NCBI GenBank assembly: GCA_023424785.1
Contig: JAFADP010000017.1
Span: 1-28,023, forward strand
Reading direction: 5' to 3'
Length of the DNA: 28,023 nucleotides
DNA from: Bacillota bacterium
Lineage (GTDB): Bacteria; Bacillota; Clostridia; Clostridiales; Clostridiaceae
A program made the translations under genes and the position numbers. The notes under the pieces are model-generated. The model was given only the letters and a program-made list of their open reading frames with translations. It searched no databases and was not told where the DNA came from. Shown piece after piece: positions 21,880 to 28,023 of the stretch; positions within the stretch are counted from its first letter, which is position 1, and each line of letters starts with the position of its first letter.

Positions 21880-22832
21880 TGGATAGTATATATTTTATAG
21901 TTCAGCAAACTATGTTTTTTGCAATTCCTCTTTTAATAGTAGCATTAGGTGGAATGTTTGCAGAGCGTAGTGGTGTTATTAATATAGCATTAGAAGGTAT
22001 TATGGTTATGGGAGCATTCACAAGTATCTTCTTTATTAATATTATGGGAGGAACACTAAGTGGGCAAACTTTAATGTTGTTAGCTATTATTATAGCAGGA
22101 TTAACAGGGGCAATATTCTCACTTTTACATGCATTTGCATCAATAAATTTAAAAGCAGATCAAACAATTAGTGCAACAGCTTTAAATTTATTTGCACCAG
22201 CTTTTGTAATATTTGTTACGAGAATGATACAAGGAGTACAACAAATTCCATTTATAGATTCATTCCATATTTCAAAAGTACCTGTTTTAGGAGATATACC
22301 TATAATTGGACCATTACTATTTCAAAATTGTTATATAACTACATATATTGGGATATTAATTTTTATAGTTTCTGCAATAGTAATTAATAAAACTAAGTTT
22401 GGTTTAAGATTAAGAGCGTGTGGAGAACATCCACAAGCAGCAGACTCAGTTGGTGTTAATGTATATAAAATAAGATATGCTGGTGTTATTATATCAGGAG
22501 TTTTAGCAGGCATTGGTGGTTTAGTATTCGTAGTACCTACATCTACTAACTTTAATGCTACTGTAGCAGGATATGGATTCTTAGCTTTAGCAGTTTTAAT
22601 ATTTGGTCAATGGAGACCTAAGAGAATAATTATAGCAGCATTTTTCTTTGGTTTCATGAAGACTTTAGCAAGTGCTTATTCTGCAATTCCATTTATTAAA
22701 GCACTTCCAATACCAAATGAAGTATATAAAATGATACCATATGTTGCAACACTTATAGTTTTAGCATTCTCTTCAAGGAATTCTCAAGCACCAAGAGCTG
22801 AAGGTATTCCTTATGATAAGGGAAGTCGTTAA
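21879..22832 (+). CDS. Nucleoside-type ABC transporter permease 2 (NupQ/NupC-like)
   Basis: Second membrane subunit, 317 residues. Family landmarks are MFAERSGVINIALEGIMVMG near the N-terminus, FASINLKADQTISATALNLFAP, the ATPase-contacting loop KFGLRLRACGEHPQAADSVG and GFLALAVLIFGQWRP. It pairs with permease 1 to form the translocation pathway. AAGGAG in the end of the preceding gene serves the ATG at 21879. About 100 bases separate it from the first substrate-binding gene, with an inverted repeat in the gap. Confidence 0.92.
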   Translation: MDSIYFIVQQTMFFAIPLLIVALGGMFAERSGVINIALEGIMVMGAFTSIFFINIMGGTLSGQTLMLLAIIIAGLTGAIFSLLHAFASINLKADQTISATALNLFAPAFVIFVTRMIQGVQQIPFIDSFHISKVPVLGDIPIIGPLLFQNCYITTYIGILIFIVSAIVINKTKFGLRLRACGEHPQAADSVGVNVYKIRYAGVIISGVLAGIGGLVFVVPTSTNFNATVAGYGFLALAVLIFGQWRPKRIIIAAFFFGFMKTLASAYSAIPFIKALPIPNEVYKMIPYVATLIVLAFSSRNSQAPRAEGIPYDKGSR

Positions 22833-22845
22833 TAAAGTTTAATAT

Positions 22846-22893
22846 TAATAAGTTGTTGTAAAATTGTGCTTATTATATTAGAACAACTTATTA
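22846..22893 (+). repeat. Inverted repeat between permease and BMP genes
   Basis: TAATAAGTTGTT (22846-22857) and AACAACTTATTA (22882-22893), perfect 12 bp with a 24-base loop and no clean T-run. It may be a partial terminator or an mRNA-stabilising structure setting different levels of permeases and binding proteins. Confidence 0.55.
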
Positions 22894-22931
22894 TTTATAT
22901 AAATTTTTAATACTTAGGAGGAAATAGACAG

Positions 22932-24014
22932 ATGAAAAAAATAGGAGCTATATTACTGTCAATGATAATGATGTTATCATTAATAGGTTGTGGTAATAAG
23001 AGTACATCAGAATCAAATGGGGGATATGAACTTGCACTTATTACAGATGTTGGAACAATTGATGATAAGTCATTTAACCAAGGATCTTGGGAAGGTGTAG
23101 TTAAGTATGCAGAAGAAAATGGGTTAACACATAAATACTATAAACCAACAGAAAAGTCAGATGAAGCATTTATGACAGCTATAGATTTAGCAGTTAAGGG
23201 TGGTGCAAAGGTAGTAGTATGCCCAGGATTTCTTTTTGAGGTTGCAGTTTACAATGCACAAGCAAAGTATCCAGATGTAACTTTTATAATTTTAGATGGA
23301 AGTCCACATAGTGGAGATTACAATGTTGATATTGCAGAAAATACATATTCAATATTCTATGCAGAACAAGAAGCAGGGTACCTTGCAGGTTACGCAGCAG
23401 TAAAAGATGGATATAGACAATTAGGATTTATGGGTGGTATTGCTGTTCCATCAGTTATACGTTTTGGATATGGATTTGTTCAAGGTGCTGATGCTGCAGC
23501 TAAAGAATTAGGATTAGATAAAGACTCAATAAATATAAAATATACTTATGTAGGTAACTTTGATGCTTCACCAGAAAACATGGCAAAAGCAGCTTCTTGG
23601 TATAATGAAGGAACAGAAGTAATATTTGCATGTGGTGGAGGCGTAGGTAACTCTGTTATGAAGGCAGCTGAAACAGCAGGTAAGAAGGTTATAGGTGTTG
23701 ATGTTGACCAATCATCAGAATCTGAAACAGTAATTACATCTTCAATGAAGAATTTACAAAAATCAGTTTATGATGCTTTAAGTGCATTCTACAATGGAAC
23801 ATTAAATGGTGGAACATCAGTTACATTAACAGCAGTTGATGGAGATGTAATGCTTCCTATGGAAACATCTAAATTTACTACATTCTCAAAAGAAGATTAC
23901 AACAAGGTATATGAAAAGTTAGTAAATGGGGAAATAAAAGTTGGTGATGATACTGTAGCAGAAGATGCAAGTAAGCTATCAACAGAAATAGTAAAAGTTA
24001 ATTTAATAAAATAG
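22932..24014 (+). CDS. BMP-family substrate-binding lipoprotein 1
   Basis: Cell-surface lipoprotein that captures substrate, probably a purine nucleoside, for the upstream ABC transporter. Signal MKKIGAILLSMIMMLSLIGC with lipobox LIGC and lipidated C20. The mature domain has the BMP (PnrA/Med-like) motifs LITDVGTIDDKSFNQGSWEG, VVCPGFLFEVAVYNAQ, AEQEAGYLAGYAAVKDGY, NFDASPENMAKAASWY and GKKVIGVDVDQSSES. 360 residues, typical. RBS taggagg. In most operons of this type the bmp gene comes first; here it follows the permeases. It is about four-fifths identical to the next gene by eye. Confidence 0.93.
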   Translation: MKKIGAILLSMIMMLSLIGCGNKSTSESNGGYELALITDVGTIDDKSFNQGSWEGVVKYAEENGLTHKYYKPTEKSDEAFMTAIDLAVKGGAKVVVCPGFLFEVAVYNAQAKYPDVTFIILDGSPHSGDYNVDIAENTYSIFYAEQEAGYLAGYAAVKDGYRQLGFMGGIAVPSVIRFGYGFVQGADAAAKELGLDKDSINIKYTYVGNFDASPENMAKAASWYNEGTEVIFACGGGVGNSVMKAAETAGKKVIGVDVDQSSESETVITSSMKNLQKSVYDALSAFYNGTLNGGTSVTLTAVDGDVMLPMETSKFTTFSKEDYNKVYEKLVNGEIKVGDDTVAEDASKLSTEIVKVNLIK

Positions 24015-24059
24015 TTCTACATTGAAAAGTATAAAAGAGTTACTTTCAGGAGGGAAGAT

Positions 24060-25142
24060 ATGAAAAGGATAGGCGTTATATTATTATCAATACTAATGAT
24101 GTTGTCATTTGTAGGTTGTGGTAATAAGGGAACAGCAAAATCAAAAGATGGATATGAACTAGCACTTATTACAGATGTTGGTTCAATAGATGATAAGTCA
24201 TTTAACCAAAGTTCTTGGGAAGGTGTAGAACAGTATGCAAAAGAAAATAATCTTTCATACAAGTACTACAAGCCAACAGAAAAGTCAGATGAAGCAATTA
24301 TGACTGCTATTGACTTAGCAGTTAAAGGTGGTGCAAAGGTAGTAGTATGCCCAGGATTTCTTTTTGAAGTACCAGTTTATAATGCACAATCAAAATATCC
24401 AGATGTTACATTTATAATGGTAGATGCAAGTCCACGTAGTGCAGATGGTAATGAGGATATTAAAGAAAATACATATGCAATATTCTATGCTGAACAAGAA
24501 GCGGGATATCTTGCAGGATATGCAGCAGTTAAAGATGGATACAGAAAGTTAGGATTTATGGGTGGTATTTCTTTACCAGCAGTTATCCGTTATGGTTATG
24601 GATTTATACAAGGAGCTAATGCAGCTGCACAAGAATTAGGATTAGCTAAAAACGAAGTAGAAATCAAATACACATATTTTGGAAATTTTGATGCTTCACC
24701 AGAAAACATGTCAAAAGCAGCTTCATGGTATAGTGAAGGAACTGAGGTTATATTTGCTTGTGGAGGAGCTTCAGGAAACTCTGTTATGAAAGCAGCTGAA
24801 ACAGCAGGTAAGAAGGTTATAGGTGTTGATGTTGACCAATCAACTGAATCAGAGACAGTTATTACATCTGCAATGAAGAACTTAAAGAAGTCAGTTTATG
24901 ATGCTTTAAGTGATTACTACAAAGGTACATTAAATGGTGGTACATCAGTAACATTAACAGCAGCTGATGGAGATATAATGCTTCCTATAGAAACATCTAA
25001 GTTCACAAACTTCTCAAATGAAGATTATAATAACTTATATGAAAAGTTAGCAAATGGAGAAATAGAAATTGGTAGTGATACTATAGCAGAAGATGCTACA
25101 AAGGTACCAGCAGATTTAGTAAAAGTAAATTTAATTAAATAG
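24060..25142 (+). CDS. BMP-family substrate-binding lipoprotein 2 (tandem copy)
   Basis: A second BMP lipoprotein of exactly the same length, 360 residues, starting 45 bases after the first. Signal MKRIGVILLSILMMLSFVGC with lipidated C20. All family motifs are kept (LITDVGSIDDKSFNQSSWEG, VVCPGFLFEVPVYNAQ, NFDASPENMSKAASWY, GVDVDQSTES). Differences from copy 1 cluster in surface segments: DASPRSADGNEDIKENTYAI against DGSPHSGDYNVDIAENTYSI, and the C-terminal 40 residues. This points to a recent duplication, perhaps widening substrate range. RBS aggaggg. The operon ends at the terminator 25149-25189. Confidence 0.93.
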   Translation: MKRIGVILLSILMMLSFVGCGNKGTAKSKDGYELALITDVGSIDDKSFNQSSWEGVEQYAKENNLSYKYYKPTEKSDEAIMTAIDLAVKGGAKVVVCPGFLFEVPVYNAQSKYPDVTFIMVDASPRSADGNEDIKENTYAIFYAEQEAGYLAGYAAVKDGYRKLGFMGGISLPAVIRYGYGFIQGANAAAQELGLAKNEVEIKYTYFGNFDASPENMSKAASWYSEGTEVIFACGGASGNSVMKAAETAGKKVIGVDVDQSTESETVITSAMKNLKKSVYDALSDYYKGTLNGGTSVTLTAADGDIMLPIETSKFTNFSNEDYNNLYEKLANGEIEIGSDTIAEDATKVPADLVKVNLIK

Positions 25143-25148
25143 TATATA

Positions 25149-25189
25149 AAGCCTACTAAGACTTACTTTAAGTTACTTAGTAGGTTTTT
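25149..25189 (+). terminator. Terminator of the ABC transporter operon
   Basis: AAGCCTACTAAG (25149-25160) pairs with CTTAGTAGGTTT (from 25176), about 12 bp with one wobble, 15-base loop, and a five-T run at 25185-25189. Confidence 0.85.
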
Positions 25190-25236
25190 ATATTTATAGA
25201 ATAAATATATTTGAAGATGGAAAAATAAATATAGGG

Positions 25237-25265
25237 TTGACTAAATTGAAATAGTATTGTAAATT
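25237..25265 (+). promoter_or_regulatory. Predicted promoter of copA
   Basis: TTGACT (25237-25242), 17-base spacer, TAAATT (25260-25265). Start near 25272, directly in front of the GC-rich operator. Confidence 0.6.
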
Positions 25266-25275
25266 TATATCAAGA

Positions 25276-25292
25276 CACCCCCGTAGGGGGGG
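25276..25292. promoter_or_regulatory. CsoR-like operator of copA
   Basis: ACCCCCGTAGGGGG within 25277-25290 is a C-run/G-run dyad (CCCCC, GTA spacer, GGGGG) that stands out in AT-rich DNA. CsoR sites in Firmicutes have an ACCCC...GGGGT core of this form. It lies just after the predicted start of copA transcription, and a csoR gene begins at 27913, so copper-relieved repression is the obvious reading. The G-run merges into the ribosome site GGAGGAGG. Confidence 0.65.
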
Positions 25293-25303
25293 AGGAGGTA
25301 AAT

Positions 25304-27850
25304 ATGAATAAAAAGTTTAGTGTTACAGGAATGACATGTTCTGCATGTTCATCTCATGTAGAAAAATCAGTTAAGGAATTAAACGGAGTTAAGTCTGTTA
25401 ATGTAAATTTATTAACTAATAGTATGGTTGTTAATTATGATGATAATATTACAAATACAGATATTATAATTGAAGCTGTAAAAAATTCAGGGTATGGTGC
25501 ATCTGTATTTACAAAAAATAAGGCTGCTATAGAAAGTGATGCTAGGGTTAGAGTTGAAGATGAGATAAAAGAAATGAGAACTCGTCTAATAATTTCATTT
25601 ATTTTTTTAATACCATTAATGTACGTTTCTATGGGACATATGATGGGATTATCACTACCAGGATTTTTAAGTGGATTAAAAAATTCTATATCATATGGAA
25701 TGACTCAGTTATTATTGACAATACCTATTGTTTATGTAAATAGAAAGTATTATAAAGTAGGGTTTAAAACCTTATTTAAGGGATCACCTAATATGGATAC
25801 ACTAATTGCAATAGGATCATCTGCAGCACTTATATATGGAATATTTGCTATATACAGAATGGGGTATGGTTTAGGAATACAAGATTTTGAACTAGTAGAA
25901 AAATACCATATGGACTTATATTTTGAATCTGCTGCTACAATATTAGCTCTTATAACTTTAGGTAAATATTTAGAAAAAAGATCAAAAGGCAAAACATCAG
26001 AAGCAATATCTAAACTTATGGACTTAGCACCTAAAAATGCAACTGTAATTAGGAACGGAGAAGAATATATAATTCCAATTGAAGAAGTTGTTATTGATGA
26101 TATTTTAATAGTAAAGCCAGGTGAGAGTATACCGGTAGATGGAGTTATACTTGAAGGAAGCACATCAATTGATCAATCAGCTTTAACTGGAGAGAGTATA
26201 CCAGTAGAAAAAAGTATAGGGGATAAAGTTATTGCTGCAACAATAAATAAAAATGGATTTTTTAAGTTTAAAGCAGAAAAAGTAGGAGATGATACTACTC
26301 TTGCACAAATTATACAACTTGTAGAAGATGCTAGTTCATCAAAAGCTCCAATAGCTAAGTTAGCTGATAAAATTAGTGGAATATTTGTACCGGTAGTTAT
26401 AACAATAGCAATAATTGCTACAGTAGTATGGTTATTATTAGGCTATCCTTTTGAATTTGCATTATCTATAGGTATAGCAGTATTAGTTATATCTTGTCCT
26501 TGTGCATTAGGACTTGCAACTCCAGTAGCAATAATGGTTGGAACAGGAAAGGGAGCAGAAAATGGTATTCTTATAAAATCAGCAGAAGCATTAGAAATAG
26601 CTCATACAATAAAAACTGTAGTTTTAGATAAAACAGGAACTGTAACAGAAGGAAAGCCAGTAGTAACAGATGTAATACCTGCTAAGGGGGTAAGTAGAGA
26701 TGAACTACTTAAAATAGCATCATCTATTGAGAAACCATCAGAACATCCATTATCAGAAGCAATTGTTAAGTTTGGAGAGAAGAATGGTTTAACTTTATTT
26801 GAAGTTCAAGACTTCCAAGCTATTTCAGGTAGAGGGCTTGTTGCAACAATTAATAATAAGACATACTATGCAGGAAATTTAGCGTTAATGAAAGAAAAAG
26901 GCATTAATTATTCTATATTAGAAAATATGAGTAATGAGTTAGCTGAGAAAGGTAAAACACCATTATATTTTGCAAGTGAAAAACAACTTTTAGGGTTGAT
27001 TGCAGTAGCAGACGTTATTAAGAAAACAAGTAAAAAGGCAATTGAAGAATTTAAGGCAATGGGAATAGACGTTGTAATGCTTACTGGAGATAATAAGAGA
27101 ACAGCAGAAGCAATAAGGAAAGAGTTAAACATAGATAAGGTAATAGCAGAAGTATTACCACAGGATAAAGAAAGTGAAATAAGAAAAATACAAGAAAGTG
27201 GAAAAAAAGTAGCTATGATTGGTGATGGTATAAATGATGCACCTGCACTTGCAAGGGCAGATGTAGGAATTGCCATTGGTGCAGGAACAGACATAGCTAT
27301 AGAATCAGCAGATATTGTTCTTATGAAAAATGATTTATTAGATGGAGTAACATCAATACAATTAAGTAAATCTGTAATAAAAAATATAAAAGAGAATTTA
27401 TTTTGGGCATTCTTCTATAATGCTATTGGAATACCACTAGCAGCAGGAGTATTTTATAATATATTTGGATGGAAGCTAAATCCTATGTTTGGTGCAGCTG
27501 TTATGAGTTTAAGTTCAGTATGTGTTGTATCTAATGCATTAAGGTTAAAGTTATTTAAGCCTAAATATGTATATTTAGATGAAGAAGAATTAAGTAATGA
27601 AGGAGAAGATGATAAAATGAAAAAGGTTATTAGAATAGATGGAATGAATTGTGGTCATTGTCAAGCAAAGGTTGAAGGTGCATTAAGCTCACTAAATGGA
27701 GTTTCAAAAGCAAAGGTAGATTTAAAGAAGAAAATAGCAACAGTAACTCTTGAAGGAGATATAATAGATGATGTATTATTAAAAACAGTTAATGATGCAG
27801 GCTTTAAAGCAATTTCAATTGAAACTAAAAAAGGCTTGTTTGGAAGATAA
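25304..27850 (+). CDS. copA: Copper-exporting P1B-type ATPase with HMA domains at both ends
   Basis: Plasma-membrane Cu(I) exporter. Residues 1 to about 70 are an HMA domain with the metal site CSAC (C12, C15). After eight predicted spans come the TGES actuator motif (LTGESIPVEKS), the intramembrane CPC at C398-P399-C400, the phosphorylated D442 in DKTGT, the SEHPLSEAI motif of metal ATPases, MLTGDNKRT and GDGINDAPAL at about 640. From residue 772 the tail is a second HMA domain with GMNCGHC, joined by an acidic linker (DEEELSNEGEDDK). An HMA at the C-terminus is uncommon; N-terminal tandem domains are usual. An in-frame ATG at codon 772 (27617) has a GGAG 11 bases ahead and could yield a free 77-residue CopZ-like chaperone. 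848 residues; csoR follows. Confidence 0.95.
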   Translation: MNKKFSVTGMTCSACSSHVEKSVKELNGVKSVNVNLLTNSMVVNYDDNITNTDIIIEAVKNSGYGASVFTKNKAAIESDARVRVEDEIKEMRTRLIISFIFLIPLMYVSMGHMMGLSLPGFLSGLKNSISYGMTQLLLTIPIVYVNRKYYKVGFKTLFKGSPNMDTLIAIGSSAALIYGIFAIYRMGYGLGIQDFELVEKYHMDLYFESAATILALITLGKYLEKRSKGKTSEAISKLMDLAPKNATVIRNGEEYIIPIEEVVIDDILIVKPGESIPVDGVILEGSTSIDQSALTGESIPVEKSIGDKVIAATINKNGFFKFKAEKVGDDTTLAQIIQLVEDASSSKAPIAKLADKISGIFVPVVITIAIIATVVWLLLGYPFEFALSIGIAVLVISCPCALGLATPVAIMVGTGKGAENGILIKSAEALEIAHTIKTVVLDKTGTVTEGKPVVTDVIPAKGVSRDELLKIASSIEKPSEHPLSEAIVKFGEKNGLTLFEVQDFQAISGRGLVATINNKTYYAGNLALMKEKGINYSILENMSNELAEKGKTPLYFASEKQLLGLIAVADVIKKTSKKAIEEFKAMGIDVVMLTGDNKRTAEAIRKELNIDKVIAEVLPQDKESEIRKIQESGKKVAMIGDGINDAPALARADVGIAIGAGTDIAIESADIVLMKNDLLDGVTSIQLSKSVIKNIKENLFWAFFYNAIGIPLAAGVFYNIFGWKLNPMFGAAVMSLSSVCVVSNALRLKLFKPKYVYLDEEELSNEGEDDKMKKVIRIDGMNCGHCQAKVEGALSSLNGVSKAKVDLKKKIATVTLEGDIIDDVLLKTVNDAGFKAISIETKKGLFGR

Positions 27851-27854
27851 ATTA

Positions 27855-27892
27855 ATAAATAGTTGCTTCATATATATGGAGCAACTATTTAT
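27855..27892 (+). terminator. Hairpin between copA and csoR
   Basis: A stem of about 16 bp (27855-27870 with 27877-27892, one wobble) around a 6-base loop TATATA. There is no true T-run behind it, so it may terminate only partly and let some transcripts reach csoR. Confidence 0.55.
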
Positions 27893-27912
27893 ATGCAATT
27901 TAGGAGGGATCT

Positions 27913-28023
27913 ATGAAGGCAGATAGAAAAAAAGTAGAGCAGTTATTAAAGACAGCAAGAGGACAAATAGAAGGTGTTTTAAAAATGATAGATGAAGATA
28001 GATATTGCATAGATATATCTAAT
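27913..28023 (+). CDS. csoR: CsoR-type copper-sensing repressor, 5' part
   Basis: The first 37 codons of a gene running off the window. The peptide MKADRKKVEQLLKTARGQIEG and DEDRYCIDIS fits the start of the CsoR/RcnR (DUF156) family: helix 1 with RGQIEGVLKMI, then the conserved cysteine of RYCIDIS that is the first Cu(I) ligand (C33). The His and second Cys ligands would lie beyond the end. RBS AGGAGGG before ATG 27913. Its place after copA and the C/G-run operator ahead of copA support copper, not formaldehyde or nickel, as the signal. Confidence 0.85.
   Translation, partial: MKADRKKVEQLLKTARGQIEGVLKMIDEDRYCIDISN

Noticed and set aside
1..28023. CRISPR arrays, insertion sequences, prophage or toxin-antitoxin genes
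   Set aside because: No regularly spaced repeats, transposase motifs, phage genes or recognisable toxin pairs were seen on either strand; composition is uniform.

Overview
The window is a very AT-rich stretch with Firmicutes-style Shine-Dalgarno sites, AGA/ATA-rich codon use and short intergenic spaces. Its gene content (FprA flavodiiron protein, HPr kinase, LuxS, HelD, CopA/CsoR, BMP-type nucleoside transporter) fits a low-GC anaerobic Clostridium (cluster I). I cannot name the species. Nearly all genes are on the + strand. I see no rRNA, tRNA, CRISPR array, insertion sequence or phage gene; it reads as core chromosome.

Layout. 1-3250: terminator of an upstream gene, fprA (O2/NO detoxification), a TagO/WecA-type glycosyl-1-phosphate transferase (wall polymer initiation), luxS. 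3249-6306: a HelD-type RNA polymerase recycling ATPase, a DUF1292 protein and an unrecognised acidic protein. 6307-6575: a non-coding RNA that I identify as 6S RNA, with its own promoter and terminator. 6690-9270: DUF896 protein, hprK and an M18 aminopeptidase, ending in a strong hairpin shared with a convergent PHP phosphoesterase. 10207-15014: a folate operon, pabA-pabB-pabC-HD protein-folP-folBK, giving p-aminobenzoate synthesis and the last pterin steps; folE is absent here. 15099-16819: a minus-strand lipoprotein, a short pyruvate-kinase-like protein without its C-terminal domain, and a 32-residue membrane peptide. 16853-18833: a long structured leader followed by an ammonium transporter fused to a PII domain. 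19262-25142: nucleoside-type ABC transporter (ATPase, two permeases, two tandem BMP lipoproteins). 25237-end: copper export, with a CsoR-like operator, copA carrying HMA domains at both ends, and the first 37 codons of csoR.

The most interesting region is the amt leader (16853-17171). It holds two separate small hairpins, each a 5-bp stem with a six-base loop having A at position 1 and G at position 4 (AAGGGC and AAAGAC). Each overlaps the 5' arm of a terminator-like hairpin, the architecture of ANTAR-protein antitermination targets. Between them lies a 24-codon ORF whose Shine-Dalgarno/start region nearly repeats that of amt, plus a CACTCCC element able to pair with either ribosome site. Other points worth checking: a possible internal start in copA that would release a CopZ-sized chaperone, an HD protein in the folate operon, and a luxS promoter embedded in the upstream gene's terminator.
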